From: DASYTH01 sp035762905
GTDB lineage: Bacteria; Actinomycetota; Actinomycetes; Mycobacteriales; Pseudonocardiaceae
DNA length: 64,000 nt
NCBI RefSeq assembly: GCF_035762905.1
Contig: NZ_DASUCC010000041.1
Span: 1-64,000 of the forward strand
Direction of reading: 5' to 3'
Below the pieces are notes generated by a model. That model had not been told where the DNA came from. It did no database searches and was given only the letters and a program-made list of their open reading frames with translations. Position 1 is the stretch's first letter. Each line of letters starts with the position of its first letter. This document shows positions 8,824 through 18,063 of this stretch, piece by piece. The translations under genes were made by a program, and so were the position numbers.

Positions 8824-9704
8824 TTCCCGGTGGAACTGAAGTGCTGCAGGTCCTTGGGTGAGGTCCAGGTGCCGCCCCAGGTCCAGCCGATCGCGGCGAA
8901 CGCCCGCACCGTGGGGTCGCCCGGCAGGATCATTCCCGGGCGCACGTTGCCTCTGTCCACATAGGACGATGCCAGCTCGGGCAGCACCAGGTCGCCGCGG
9001 ATGTAGGGATTGCAGAACGGGTTGACGTCGATGGCCAGCCCGTAGGCGTGCGCCGACCACCGGGTCAGGTTGACCGCGGGCCGGCAGACGAACGCGGTGG
9101 TGTTGTTGCCGTCCCCGGTCGGCCGGGCGTCCAGCTCCGGGCGGGCGGTCACCCGCATCTCCTCCAGTGGGAAGCGGTTGCGGAACAGCGTGGCGAACAC
9201 GCCGGTGACGTCGTCGGCCACCCGCCGGTTGACGATCATCTCGCCGGTGTGCGTGCGGCCGTCGAAGCCCCAGAACGACATGGTCAGGTAGCGCAGGTCG
9301 GCGGCGGCGACCGGGCAGTCGGCTCGCCAGGTGCTGCGGGCCAGCACCTCGGCCGGGACCGGCCGCACGGTGGCCGCCCAGCGATCGCCCTCGGGCGGCG
9401 GCAGCCGGTCGACCGTGGGCAGGCTGCGGTTGGTGAGCACCTGTGGGGTGGGCAGCACCTGGCCGAAACCGTCCGGGCGCAACGGCAGCGGGGTCGCGCC
9501 CACCTGCCAGACCGGAGCGGGCGGGGTCGCCGGCGCGGCCGCGGTGGTCGCCGGAGGCCCGGCGGAGCTCGGCGGCCCGGACGACGACCCGGACGACGGG
9601 GGCGCCGCGGGCGCGGCCGGATCCGGCGCGCAGGACAGCAGTAGCAGCAGCACCGCCGGCGCCAGCACCACCGCCGGCGCCAGGGTCCGAGGTCTGCCGC
9701 TCAT
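8820..9704 (-). CDS. M15 family metallopeptidase lipoprotein (D-Ala-D-Ala carboxypeptidase-like core)
   Basis: This 294-residue lipoprotein has a signal peptide with lipobox LLSC and a Pro/Ser/Ala-rich linker of about 45 residues. A C-terminal peptidase M15-type domain follows. The zinc-site signature SAHAYGLAIDVNPF provides His and Asp, and DLQHF near the C-terminus supplies the second His. Proteins of this shape cleave peptidoglycan stem peptides outside the membrane. The exact bond cleaved is not predictable. It is convergent with the M48 protease and divergent from the secreted trypsin 117 bp away. Confidence 0.87.
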   Translation of the reverse strand: MSGRPRTLAPAVVLAPAVLLLLLSCAPDPAAPAAPPSSGSSSGPPSSAGPPATTAAAPATPPAPVWQVGATPLPLRPDGFGQVLPTPQVLTNRSLPTVDRLPPPEGDRWAATVRPVPAEVLARSTWRADCPVAAADLRYLTMSFWGFDGRTHTGEMIVNRRVADDVTGVFATLFRNRFPLEEMRVTARPELDARPTGDGNNTTAFVCRPAVNLTRWSAHAYGLAIDVNPFCNPYIRGDLVLPELASSYVDRGNVRPGMILPGDPTVRAFAAIGWTWGGTWTSPKDLQHFSSTGN

Positions 9705-9821
9705 GACCCCAGGATGCCCGACGCACTCGACCCGATCGGGCGACACCATCGGGTTCGAGTTGCCGCGCGCCGGCACCGGGGCCACGGTGCCTCTCGTCCC
9801 CCCGCGTGTGAGGAGTACCCG

Positions 9822-10580
9822 ATGCGGGATGTCTCGCGCCTGCTCACCGCGCTGTGCCTCGCCGTCGCCATCGGGGCCGCGGCGCCGCCCGCCGCCGCCG
9901 GCCCGCACGTCGTCGGCGGCAACCGGACCAGCACCATCCACTTCCCGTTCGCGGTGTTCCTGATCACCGACACCGGATTCCAGTTCTGCGGCGGCACGCT
10001 GCTCGCCGCGCGCAAGGTGATCACCGCCGCGCACTGCGTGGTGGACCGGGCGCCGGAGCGCCTGCGGGTGGTCGCCGGGCGGGACGACAAGGAGAGCCGG
10101 GCCGGCGTGGTGACCGGCGTGACCGCGATCTGGGTGCACCCCGGCTACACCGACGTCCAGGCCGGCGACGACATCGCCGTGCTGACCCTCGACTCCCGGC
10201 TGCACTACCGCACCGCCCGGCTGCCCGACCCGGCGGACGCCTGGCGATACCGGGCCGACAGCTACGGCACGGTGCTCGGCTGGGGCCGCACCGCCGAGCA
10301 CGGCCATCCGTCGCGCTACCTGCTCGCCGCCGGCGTGCCGGTGGTCGCCGACGCCGAGTGCGCCGAGATGTACGAGAAGTTCACCCCGGCCTCGATGGTG
10401 TGCGCCGGCTACCCGCAGGGCGGCGTGGACACCTGCAAGGGCGACTCGGGCGGGCCGCTGCTGGTCGGCCGCACCCTGATCGGCATCGCGTCCTGGGGCG
10501 ACGGCTGCGCGCAGGCCGGCAAGCCCGGGGTCTACACCCGGGTGTCGGAGTACGCCGCACTGGTCGCCGCCCAGCTCTGA
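9822..10580 (+). CDS. Secreted trypsin-like serine protease (S1)
   Basis: This 252-residue protein has a Sec signal peptide (LLTALCLAVAIGAAAPPAAA) and a very short propeptide before the activated N-terminus VVGG. The catalytic triad is complete: His in TAAHC, Asp in DDIAVL and Ser in GDSGGP. Asp in VDTCKGDSGG, six residues before the catalytic Ser, fits the trypsin S1 specificity (cleavage after Lys/Arg). ATG 9822 has GAGGAG upstream. Cysteines pair as expected for S1 proteases. Confidence 0.94.
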   Translation: MRDVSRLLTALCLAVAIGAAAPPAAAGPHVVGGNRTSTIHFPFAVFLITDTGFQFCGGTLLAARKVITAAHCVVDRAPERLRVVAGRDDKESRAGVVTGVTAIWVHPGYTDVQAGDDIAVLTLDSRLHYRTARLPDPADAWRYRADSYGTVLGWGRTAEHGHPSRYLLAAGVPVVADAECAEMYEKFTPASMVCAGYPQGGVDTCKGDSGGPLLVGRTLIGIASWGDGCAQAGKPGVYTRVSEYAALVAAQL

Positions 10581-10592
10581 TAAGCAGGACAG

Positions 10593-11048
10593 GTGACCGA
10601 CCTGCACCGGGTGACCGGCGACCAGCTCACCGTCGCCCAGCTCTACGCCGTGCTGACGCTGCGGGTGAACGTGTTCGTGGTGGAGCAACGCAGCCCCTAT
10701 CCGGACCTGGACGGGCGGGATCTGCGCCCGGACACCGTGCACTACTGGTGGGCGCCCGGCGACGAACCGGTGGCGTACCTGCGGTTGCTGACCGAGCCGG
10801 ACGGCGCGCTGCGGATCGGCCGGGTGTGCGTGGCGCCGGACGCGCGGGGCACCGGGCTGGGCAGCCGGTTGACCGCGGCCGCGCTGGCCGACATCGGTGA
10901 CCGGGACGCCGTGCTGGATGCCCAGACGGCGGTGCGCGACCTCTACGCGCGGTTCGGTTTCGAGCCGGTCGGCGAGCCGTACGACGACTTCGGCGTGCCG
11001 CACGTCATGATGCGCCGGCCCGGGCAGCGGGTGGGGCGCAGCGGCTGA
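10593..11048 (+). CDS. ElaA-like GNAT family N-acetyltransferase
   Basis: This 151-residue protein has the ElaA-type start (LYAVLTLRVNVFVVEQ), the acyl-CoA loop VAPDARGTGLGSRL and the ending YARFGFEPVGEPYDDFGVPHVMM. These features are characteristic of the ElaA subfamily of GNAT proteins. The substrate is unknown. GTG 10593 starts 12 bp after the trypsin stop. Its last 44 bp overlap the 3' end of bioF on the other strand, so the final 14 codons are constrained by two proteins. Confidence 0.85.
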   Translation: MTDLHRVTGDQLTVAQLYAVLTLRVNVFVVEQRSPYPDLDGRDLRPDTVHYWWAPGDEPVAYLRLLTEPDGALRIGRVCVAPDARGTGLGSRLTAAALADIGDRDAVLDAQTAVRDLYARFGFEPVGEPYDDFGVPHVMMRRPGQRVGRSG

Positions 11049-12177
11049 TCACCTCGACGGCCCGGTCCAGCTCGCCATCGGTGAGGTCGGCCCGCGCGGT
11101 CAGCCGCAGCCGGGAGACCTGGTCGGGCACGGACGGCGGGCGGAAGCAGCCGACCCAGACGCCCGCGGCGCGACACTCGTCGGCCCAGGCAAGGGCCAGC
11201 TCCGGGGACGGGGCGCGGACCGACACCACGGCCGCGGCCGGCTCGCTGACCGAAAGCCCGTCGGCGCGCAGCCGGCCGGCCAGGGTGGCGGCCGCGCGCA
11301 GCACCCGGGCCGGACGGTCCGGCTCCTCCCGCAGGATCTGCAGCGCGGCCAGTGCGGCGGCGGCGCTGCCCGGGGCCAGCCCGGTGTCGAAGATGAAGCT
11401 GCGCGCCGACTCCACCAGGTGGCGGATCACCCGGCGCGGGCCGAGCACCGCACCGCCCTGCGCGCCGAGGGACTTGGACAGGGTCACGGTGGTCACCACG
11501 TCCGGCTCGGCGGACAGCCCGGCCGCGGCGACCGCCCCGGCGCCGGCCGGCCCGAGCACGCCAAGCCCGTGTGCGTCGTCGGCGACCAGCGCGGCGCCGT
11601 GCGCGCGGCAGGCCCGGTGCAGCTCGCCGAGCGGGGCCACGTCGCCGTCCACCGAGAACACCGCGTCGGTGACCACCAGGGCCCGCTGGTGTCGCCGGGT
11701 GGCCAGCGCGTGCGCGACCGCGGCCGGGTCGGCGTGCGCGACCACCGCGACGTCGGCCCGGGACAGCCGGCAGCCGTCGATCAGCGAGGCGTGGATGTAG
11801 GCGTCGGTGACCACGGCGCTGTCCCGTCCGGACAGTGCCGTCACCGCGCCGAGGTTGGCGGCGAACCCGGAGGAGAACACCAGTGCCGCCGGCGCGCCGC
11901 AGAACCGGGCCAGCTCGTGCTCCAGCTCGCTGTGCAGTTCGGTGCTCCCGGTCACCAGGCGGGACCCGGTGGAGCCGGCACCCCAACGCAGCGTGGCCGC
12001 CGCGGCCGCCCCGCCGACCCGCTTGTCCCTGGCCAGACCGAGATAGTCGTTGCCGGCCAGGTCCAGCAGATCGGAGTCGGCCCGGCGCGGCCGCAGCCGC
12101 CGGGTCAACCCGGCGGCGGCCCGCTCACCGGCCCGAACGTCCAGCCAGTCGAAAACACGCGCGGGGTCCACACTCAC
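11005..12177 (-). CDS. bioF: 8-amino-7-oxononanoate synthase (BioF-type PLP enzyme)
   Basis: BioF condenses pimeloyl-thioester with L-alanine in biotin synthesis. The 390-residue alpha-oxoamine synthase has GNDYLGLA, GSTGSRLVTG, the PLP-phosphate/Asp motif VADDAHGLGVLG, and the PLP lysine in TLSKSLGAQGG. The family also includes KBL and other acyl-CoA:amino acid condensing enzymes, and no bioABD genes are in the window, so the biotin role is likely but not proven. GTG 12177 gives the normal N-terminus, VFDWLDVRAGER. It is divergent from livF across 245 bp. Confidence 0.88.
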   Translation of the reverse strand: MSVDPARVFDWLDVRAGERAAAGLTRRLRPRRADSDLLDLAGNDYLGLARDKRVGGAAAAATLRWGAGSTGSRLVTGSTELHSELEHELARFCGAPAALVFSSGFAANLGAVTALSGRDSAVVTDAYIHASLIDGCRLSRADVAVVAHADPAAVAHALATRRHQRALVVTDAVFSVDGDVAPLGELHRACRAHGAALVADDAHGLGVLGPAGAGAVAAAGLSAEPDVVTTVTLSKSLGAQGGAVLGPRRVIRHLVESARSFIFDTGLAPGSAAAALAALQILREEPDRPARVLRAAATLAGRLRADGLSVSEPAAAVVSVRAPSPELALAWADECRAAGVWVGCFRPPSVPDQVSRLRLTARADLTDGELDRAVEVISRCAPPAARAGAS

Positions 12178-12422
12178 CGGACGAGTCTCGCAGCCGGGTC
12201 CCGGCAGGCGCGCCGAGCCCCGGTCGGCCGCCGGCAATGGGACTTGTGCCCAATCTCGTCACCCCTGGGCTGTGGCCACGCACAACGTGCCGAACCGGCC
12301 GGTAACAGTTCGGCCTGCCGCTTGCCCGGTCTCGTCGGCAGCAGCTACGGTCCGTGTCTGGCGTGAGCCCGGTCACGCCAGACTTGCCCGTTTGCGTGGT
12401 AAGGCTCGGCGCGGAGAGGGGC

Positions 12423-13250
12423 ATGGCAGCAACGATGCGTCCGGCAGACACCGATGCTCCCGCTCTCTTGTCCGTCACCAACCTCGAGGTCGTCTACGAC
12501 GACGTGATCCACGTGCTGAAAGGCGTGAGCCTGCGCGTCGAGGAAGGCCGGATCGTCGCGCTGCTCGGGGCGAACGGGGCGGGCAAGACCACCCTGTTAC
12601 GGGCGTTATCCGGCCTGCTGGACGTGCACGACGGCGAGGTGACCAAGGGCTCGGTGATCTACGCCGGCCGGAAGATCCACCACCTGCCGCCGACCAAGAT
12701 CGCTTCGCTGGGTATCAAACAGGTGCTGGAGGGCCGGCGGATCTTCGCCGAGCTGACCGTCGAGGAGAACCTGCGGGTCGGCGGGCACGTGGCGCCGCGC
12801 TCGGTCAAGCAGAACATGGAGCGGGTCTACGGCCTGTTCCCGGTGCTTGCCGAGCGCCGCAAACGCACCGCGGGCTACCTGTCCGGCGGTGAGCAGCAGA
12901 TGCTCGCGATGGGCCGGGCGTTGATGTCCGAGCCCAGCTGCCTGCTGCTCGACGAGCCGAGCCTCGGCCTGGCGCCGCTGATCGTCCAGCAGATCCGCGA
13001 TCTGATCGTGGAGATCAACGCGAGCGGCACCACCGTGCTGCTGGTGGAGCAGAACGCCACGATGGCGCTGTCCATCGCCGACCACGGCTATGTGATGGAG
13101 AACGGCAAGATCGTCATGGACAAGCCGGCCAAGGAGCTGCTGGCCGACTCCGACGTGCGCGAGTTCTATCTCGGCCTCGGTGCCGAGGGTTCGGCCAAGT
13201 CGTTCCGGGACGTCAAGCACTACAAGCGGCGCAAGAGGTGGTTGTCGTGA
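12423..13250 (+). CDS. Branched-chain amino acid-type ABC transporter ATP-binding protein (LivF-like)
   Basis: This 275-residue ATPase has Walker A GANGAGKTT, signature LSGGEQQ, Walker B CLLLDEP and the switch His position replaced by Gln in LLVEQN, as is normal for LivF. The LLDEPSLGLAPLIVQQI stretch is diagnostic of LivF. ATG 12423 is chosen because GGAGAGGGG precedes it; ATG 12435 is possible. It starts a six-gene unit (LivF, LivG, acyl-CoA ligase, LivH, LivM, binding protein). The C-terminus has a basic tail (HYKRRKRW) not usual in LivF. Confidence 0.93.
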   Translation: MAATMRPADTDAPALLSVTNLEVVYDDVIHVLKGVSLRVEEGRIVALLGANGAGKTTLLRALSGLLDVHDGEVTKGSVIYAGRKIHHLPPTKIASLGIKQVLEGRRIFAELTVEENLRVGGHVAPRSVKQNMERVYGLFPVLAERRKRTAGYLSGGEQQMLAMGRALMSEPSCLLLDEPSLGLAPLIVQQIRDLIVEINASGTTVLLVEQNATMALSIADHGYVMENGKIVMDKPAKELLADSDVREFYLGLGAEGSAKSFRDVKHYKRRKRWLS

Positions 13251-14077
13251 CCACGACGGAGGAACGGACCGAGGCGACGCCTCGGGTCGACGAGCCGGTG
13301 CTGGTCTTCGAGGACGTGCGGCTGTCCTTCGCCGGCGTGAAGGCGATCGACGGGGTGTCGTTCGCGGTGCGGCCGGGCGAGCTGTTCGCGATCATCGGCC
13401 CGAACGGCGCCGGCAAGACCTCGATCTTCAACGTGCTGTCCGGGGTGTACCGGCCGCAGGCCGGGCAGGTCCGGTTCGCCGACACCGAGCTGGTCGGCAA
13501 GCGGCCGCACGTGATCGCTCAGCTCGGCATCGCCCGCACGTTCCAGAACATCGAGCTGTTCGCGAACCTGACCGTGGTGGACAACCTGATGCTGGGCCGC
13601 AACCAGCACAACACCTACGGCGTGCTGGCGGCGCTGGCCTGGATCGGACCGGCGCGCCGGTCCGAGGTGGCCAACCGGGCGGCGGTCGAGGACATCATCG
13701 ACTTCCTCGAACTCGAGCAGTGGCGGCGGTTCCCGGTCGGTCTGCTGCCCTATGGTGTGCAGAAGCGGGTCGAGCTGGGCCGGGCGCTGGCGATGGAGCC
13801 CAAGCTGCTGCTGCTCGACGAGCCGGTGGCCGGGATGAACCTCGAGGAGACCGAGGACATGGCCCGGTACATCCTCGACGTGCGGGACGAGCTGGGTATC
13901 CCGTTGATCATGGTCGAGCACGACATGGGTCTGGTGATGGACCTGGCCGACCGGGTCACCGTGCTCGACTTCGGCCGGCAGATCAGCACCGGGACACCGC
14001 AAGAGGTGCAGCAGAACCCGGACGTGATCCGGGCGTATCTGGGCGAGGAGCACAGAACCTCGGGAGGCGGAGCATGA
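13247..14077 (+). CDS. Branched-chain amino acid-type ABC transporter ATP-binding protein (LivG-like)
   Basis: This 276-residue ATPase has Walker A GPNGAGKTS, the LivG-type RTFQNIELF Q-loop region, Walker B LLLLDEP and switch His in MVEHDM. The signature motif is LPYGVQKRVE rather than LSGGQ, the usual LivG degeneration. PVAGMNLEET is typical of LivG. GTG 13247 overlaps the LivF stop (GTGA) and has AGAGGTGG upstream, so it is preferred over GTG 13238. It pairs with LivF as the nucleotide-binding dimer. Confidence 0.93.
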   Translation: MTTTEERTEATPRVDEPVLVFEDVRLSFAGVKAIDGVSFAVRPGELFAIIGPNGAGKTSIFNVLSGVYRPQAGQVRFADTELVGKRPHVIAQLGIARTFQNIELFANLTVVDNLMLGRNQHNTYGVLAALAWIGPARRSEVANRAAVEDIIDFLELEQWRRFPVGLLPYGVQKRVELGRALAMEPKLLLLDEPVAGMNLEETEDMARYILDVRDELGIPLIMVEHDMGLVMDLADRVTVLDFGRQISTGTPQEVQQNPDVIRAYLGEEHRTSGGGA

Positions 14078-15942
14078 CCGCATTGGCGCAGCAGACCGCA
14101 GCCACCACCACCGTCACCGTCGCCAGCCGGGTGCGCGACCGAGCCCGCCAGATGCCGGACCGGATCGCCTTACGGGAGAAGGACTTCGGCGTCTGGCAGG
14201 AGGTGACCTGGGCCGGGTACTGGGAAAAGGCCGAGCTGGTCGGGCACGCCCTGCTGGCCATGGGCATCGAGCCGGGCGACCGGGTGGCCGTGCACTCGGA
14301 GAACCGGCGGGAGTGGCTGTACTCCGACATCGGCGCGGTGGGCGTGCGCGCGGTGACCGTCGGGCTGTACCCGACCAACCCGGCCGCCGAGGTGGAGTAC
14401 CTGCTGTCCCACTCCGGGGCCCGGATCCTGATCGCCGAGGACCAGGAGCAGGTGGACAAGGCGCTGGAGGTGCTCGGCGCGCTGCCGGACCTGGAGAAGA
14501 TCGTCTACATCGAGCCGCGCGGCATCCACAACCGCTACACCGAGCCGAAGCTGATGTCCTGGACGGACTTCCTGGCGCTCGGCGAGGAGCACCGGGCCGC
14601 GCACCCGGACGCGGTGGCGGCGCGGATGGCCGAGGCCACCTCGGACGACGTGCTGACCATGGTCTACACCTCGGGCACCACCGGGCCGCCCAAGGGTGCG
14701 ATGCTCTCGGTGTCCAATGTGGAGTTCTGCATCAAGGTGCTGGTCGAGGGCGGCGGGTTCACCGACCCGCCACCGTCCACTTCGGACGTGTCGCTTTCCT
14801 ACCTGCCGCTGTGCCATGTCGCCGAGCGGATCTTCACCACCTGGTTCTCGGCCTGCTCCGGCATCCAGGTGCACTTCGCCGAGTCCATCGACACGGTGCA
14901 GGCCAACCTGCGCGAGGTGCAGCCGACGATCTTGTTCGGGGTGCCGCGGATCTGGGAGAAGGTGCTGGCCGGGGTGCGGATCCGGATCAGCTCGGCGAGC
15001 CGGCTCAAGCGCCTGACCGGCCAGTACTGGCTGCGGGTGGCCGACAGCATCGCCGAGACGCTGGTGCGCACCGGCGGAAAGCACACGGCCGGTAGCCGGC
15101 TGCGCTACGCGATCGGCTGGCTGTTCTTCTTCCGCTCGCTGCGGGACCGGATCGGGATGCGCAAGGTGCGCTACGCGGCCTCCGGCGCCGCGCCGATCGC
15201 GCCCGAGGTGCTGCGGTTCTTCATGGGCATCGGGATTCCCATGCACGAGGTGTACGGGATGACCGAGAACTCCGCGATCGCCACGGCGAACCGGCCGGGC
15301 CGGGTCAAGGTCGGCACGGTCGGCGAGCCGCACCCGGACATCGAGGTGCGCATCGACGAGACCACCGGCGAGATCCTGACCAGGCACGCGGGCACGTTCG
15401 TCGGCTACTGGCGCGACGAGGAGGCCACCGCCCGGGTCATGACCAAGGACGGCTGGCTGCACACCGGCGACGTGGGCGAGTGGGTGGACGGCACGCACAT
15501 CAAGATCACCGACCGGATGAAGGACCTGATCATCACGGCCGGCGGCAAGAACGTCGCGCCGTCGGAGATCGAGAACGCGCTGAAGGCCTCGCCGTACATC
15601 AAGGAGGCCATCGTGATCGGCGACCGGCGGGCCTACCTGACCGTGCTGATCGGCATCGAGTTGGACACGGTGGGGCACTGGGCGCAGAGCCGAAAGCTGG
15701 GCTACACCACCTACCGGGACCTGGCCGAGAAGAAGGAGGTCCGCGCGTTGGTGCAGTCCATCGTGGACAAGGTGAACGAGCGGTTCGCCTCGGTGGAGCA
15801 GATCAAGACCTTCTCCATGCTGCCCAAGGAGTTGGACCACGAGGACGGCGAGCTGACCGCGACCCAGAAGGTGAAGCGCTCGGCGATCGCGACGATGTTC
15901 GCCGAGCAGGTCGAGGCGATGTACCGCTCGGGTAAGCGATGA
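14074..15942 (+). CDS. AMP-dependent acyl-CoA ligase (long-chain fatty acid-CoA ligase family)
   Basis: This 622-residue adenylate-forming enzyme has the P-loop TMVYTSGTTGPPKGAM, the adenine-binding EVYGMTENS, GWLHTGDVG, and the C-terminal catalytic lysine context GELTATQKVKR. It resembles long-chain or bile-acid/phytol-type acyl-CoA synthetases of actinobacteria. The start ATG overlaps the LivG stop (ATGA). Its position inside a Liv-type transporter operon implies that it activates the imported substrate, which would then be a carboxylic acid rather than an amino acid. That is an inference from context. Confidence 0.92.
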   Translation: MTALAQQTAATTTVTVASRVRDRARQMPDRIALREKDFGVWQEVTWAGYWEKAELVGHALLAMGIEPGDRVAVHSENRREWLYSDIGAVGVRAVTVGLYPTNPAAEVEYLLSHSGARILIAEDQEQVDKALEVLGALPDLEKIVYIEPRGIHNRYTEPKLMSWTDFLALGEEHRAAHPDAVAARMAEATSDDVLTMVYTSGTTGPPKGAMLSVSNVEFCIKVLVEGGGFTDPPPSTSDVSLSYLPLCHVAERIFTTWFSACSGIQVHFAESIDTVQANLREVQPTILFGVPRIWEKVLAGVRIRISSASRLKRLTGQYWLRVADSIAETLVRTGGKHTAGSRLRYAIGWLFFFRSLRDRIGMRKVRYAASGAAPIAPEVLRFFMGIGIPMHEVYGMTENSAIATANRPGRVKVGTVGEPHPDIEVRIDETTGEILTRHAGTFVGYWRDEEATARVMTKDGWLHTGDVGEWVDGTHIKITDRMKDLIITAGGKNVAPSEIENALKASPYIKEAIVIGDRRAYLTVLIGIELDTVGHWAQSRKLGYTTYRDLAEKKEVRALVQSIVDKVNERFASVEQIKTFSMLPKELDHEDGELTATQKVKRSAIATMFAEQVEAMYRSGKR

Positions 15943-16036
15943 GCGAGCTTGCGAGCGAATCATTGGGCACTGCCCCGGCGTCGAGCCTGCGAGGCGGCGG
16001 GGTCGAGCAGCACCGAGCTTGCGAGGTGCGGATCCG
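15943..16036. repeat. Short intergenic repeat with three copies of a GAGCTTGCGAG-type unit
   Basis: The 94-bp gap between the acyl-CoA ligase and livH contains GAGCTTGCGAG at 15945-15955, GAGCCTGCGAG at 15983-15993 and GAGCTTGCGAG at 16015-16025. A related GAGCTTGCGGAG stands at 124-135 just before ispG. The unit is self-complementary in part (CTTGCGAG). It looks like a dispersed actinobacterial intergenic element rather than part of a gene. Confidence 0.6.
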
Positions 16037-16924
16037 ATGAGCGAGTTCATTCAGAGTCTGGTCCGCGGGCTGGGCAACGGTTCGGTGTACGGGCTGCTGG
16101 CGTTCGGCTTCGTGATCATCTACAAGTCGATGGGTGTGATCAGCTTCGCCCAGCCGGCCTTCATGCTCGCCGGCGCCGTGACGGTCACCTACCTGGTCAC
16201 CAGCATGAACTTCTACCTGGCGGTGATCGTCGCGGCGGTGGGGGTGGCGCTGCTCGGGATGGGTGTCGAGCGGGCGGTACTGCGTCCGATGATCGGCAAG
16301 CCGGTGTTCGTGATCTCGATCATCACGCTGGGCGTGGACGTCGTGATCAGGGTGCTGGTCGGCGGCTGGCTCGGCCTGGACGTGCGGCCGGTGCAGGACC
16401 CCTGGCAGCTCAACACGGTGTCGCTGCTCGGCACCGAGGTCCAGCAGCGCTATCTGGCCATGTTCGTCACGACCATGGTGCTGGTCGCGATCCTGTTCGC
16501 GTTCTTCCGATACTCCCGCATGGGACTTGCCATGCGCGCGGCCGCGTTCGACCAGGAGGTGGCGCTGGCCCAGGGCGTCTCGGTGGGCACGGTGTTCTCG
16601 CTGTCCTGGGCGATCGCCGGCGCGCTGGCCGCGGTGGCCGGAATGTTCGTCTCCACCGGGGCCGGTGTCGATCAGCAGCTGTGGATCATCGCGCTGAAGG
16701 CGTTACCCGTGATCATCCTTGGCGGGCTGGATTCGCTGGGCGGGGCGGTGATCGCCGGCCTGATCGTCGGGGTGATCGAGTCGCTGATCGGCACCTACGG
16801 CGCGGGTATCGCGCCGTGGATGGGGGGCGAGTTCTCCCTGGTCACCCCGTACCTGGTGATGATGATCGTGTTGCTGGTGCGGCCCTACGGGCTGTTCGGA
16901 ACCCGTGAGGTGGTGCGGATATGA
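16037..16924 (+). CDS. Branched-chain amino acid-type ABC transporter permease (LivH-like)
   Basis: This 295-residue membrane protein has about eight hydrophobic segments and begins with the LivH hallmark LGNGSVYGLLAFGFVIIYKSMGVISFA. The cytoplasmic EAA-like loop MAMRAAAFDQEVALAQGV and the ALPVIILGGLDSLGGAVIAG segment are typical of LivH. ATG 16037 follows the repeat-rich 94-bp gap and carries only a weak ribosome site. Its stop overlaps the livM start (ATGA). Confidence 0.93.
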   Translation: MSEFIQSLVRGLGNGSVYGLLAFGFVIIYKSMGVISFAQPAFMLAGAVTVTYLVTSMNFYLAVIVAAVGVALLGMGVERAVLRPMIGKPVFVISIITLGVDVVIRVLVGGWLGLDVRPVQDPWQLNTVSLLGTEVQQRYLAMFVTTMVLVAILFAFFRYSRMGLAMRAAAFDQEVALAQGVSVGTVFSLSWAIAGALAAVAGMFVSTGAGVDQQLWIIALKALPVIILGGLDSLGGAVIAGLIVGVIESLIGTYGAGIAPWMGGEFSLVTPYLVMMIVLLVRPYGLFGTREVVRI

Positions 16925-18039
16925 GGGGCACCAGGCTGCGCGGGCGGCCCGAGCTGTACACCTCTTACCAGCAGGACATGGCCCTGCTGAACACGACGCC
17001 GAAGAAGGTGTTCGTCGGCGTGCTGCTCGTGCTGGCGCTGCTGATGCCGTTCTCCGTGGACGACGACATCCTGCAGCTGCTGGCCACCGCGTGCGTGTTC
17101 GCGGTCGGCGCGATCGGGCTGAACATCGTCACCGGCTACGCCGGCCAGGTCTCCCTCGGGCACGCGTTCTTCGTGGCCATCGGCGCGTACACGGCCTCGG
17201 TGCTCTCCGGCGATCCGGACGGCCGGGTGCTCGGCTTCGGCGTCACCGAGGTCCCGGTGTGGCTGCTCGCCGCGGGCCTGCTCGCCGCCGCGTTCGGCGC
17301 ACTGGTGGCACCGCTGGCGGCCCGGCTGCGCGGGTTGTACCTGGCCATCGTCACGCTCGGCCTGGTGTTCATCGGCCAGTTCGTGTTCCGCGAGTGGACC
17401 GACGTGGCCGGCCCGCCCGACATCGGCCGGCCGGCGCCGGTGCCCACGCTGTTCGGCGTTCGGATCGACGTGGACGGCGAGTTCATCACCCGGGTGCAGA
17501 AGCTCTACTGGCTGATGCTGGTGGTGCTGGTGATCTTCGCGGTGCTGGCCCGGAACCTGGTGCGCTCGCGCACCGGGCGCGCGTTCGCCGCGATCCGGGA
17601 CCGGGACATCGCCGCGGCGGTGATCGGGGTGCCGCTCACCCGGTACAAGGTGATCGCGTTCGCGATCTCGTCGTTCTACGCCGGGGTGGCCGGCGCCCTG
17701 CTCTACGTCATCCCGCAGACGTTCACCGCGGGCAACTTCAGCCTGCTGATGTCGGTGCAGTTCATCGCGATGATCCTGATCGGCGGCGTGGCCACGATCT
17801 CGGGATCGATCCTGGGGGCGCTGTTCATCACCCTGCTGCCGCGCATCACCAGCGAGCTGCCCGCCGTGCTGCCGTTCATCAGCGACAGCGCGACGGGTGG
17901 GGGGATCACCGTTGTTCAGGCCGAGGCGATCCTGTACGGCCTGCTGATCATCGGCTTTCTGCTGTTCGAGCCGAGGGGTCTGTTCGGGATCTGGATTCGG
18001 GTTCGCAATTACTGGAAGGCGTGGCCGTTCTCCTACTGA
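16921..18039 (+). CDS. Branched-chain amino acid-type ABC transporter permease (LivM-like)
   Basis: This 372-residue permease has roughly ten hydrophobic segments. LivM signatures are present: GLNIVTGYAGQVSLGHAFFVAIGAY, split here across residues 60-85, plus GRAFAAIRDRDIAAAVIGV and FIAMILIGGVATISGSILGA. ATG 16921 overlaps the livH stop. A hydrophilic N-terminal extension of about 30 residues precedes the first helix. It forms the membrane channel with LivH. Confidence 0.93.
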   Translation: MRGTRLRGRPELYTSYQQDMALLNTTPKKVFVGVLLVLALLMPFSVDDDILQLLATACVFAVGAIGLNIVTGYAGQVSLGHAFFVAIGAYTASVLSGDPDGRVLGFGVTEVPVWLLAAGLLAAAFGALVAPLAARLRGLYLAIVTLGLVFIGQFVFREWTDVAGPPDIGRPAPVPTLFGVRIDVDGEFITRVQKLYWLMLVVLVIFAVLARNLVRSRTGRAFAAIRDRDIAAAVIGVPLTRYKVIAFAISSFYAGVAGALLYVIPQTFTAGNFSLLMSVQFIAMILIGGVATISGSILGALFITLLPRITSELPAVLPFISDSATGGGITVVQAEAILYGLLIIGFLLFEPRGLFGIWIRVRNYWKAWPFSY

Positions 18040-18063
18040 GACGGCCCAGGAAGGAGGCGTCAC

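Noticed and set aside
14170..16050. 626-codon open frame antisense to the acyl-CoA ligase
   Set aside because: Long antisense frames are common in high-GC DNA. The sense frame has every adenylate-forming motif, while the antisense product is His/Arg/Gly-rich with no domain.
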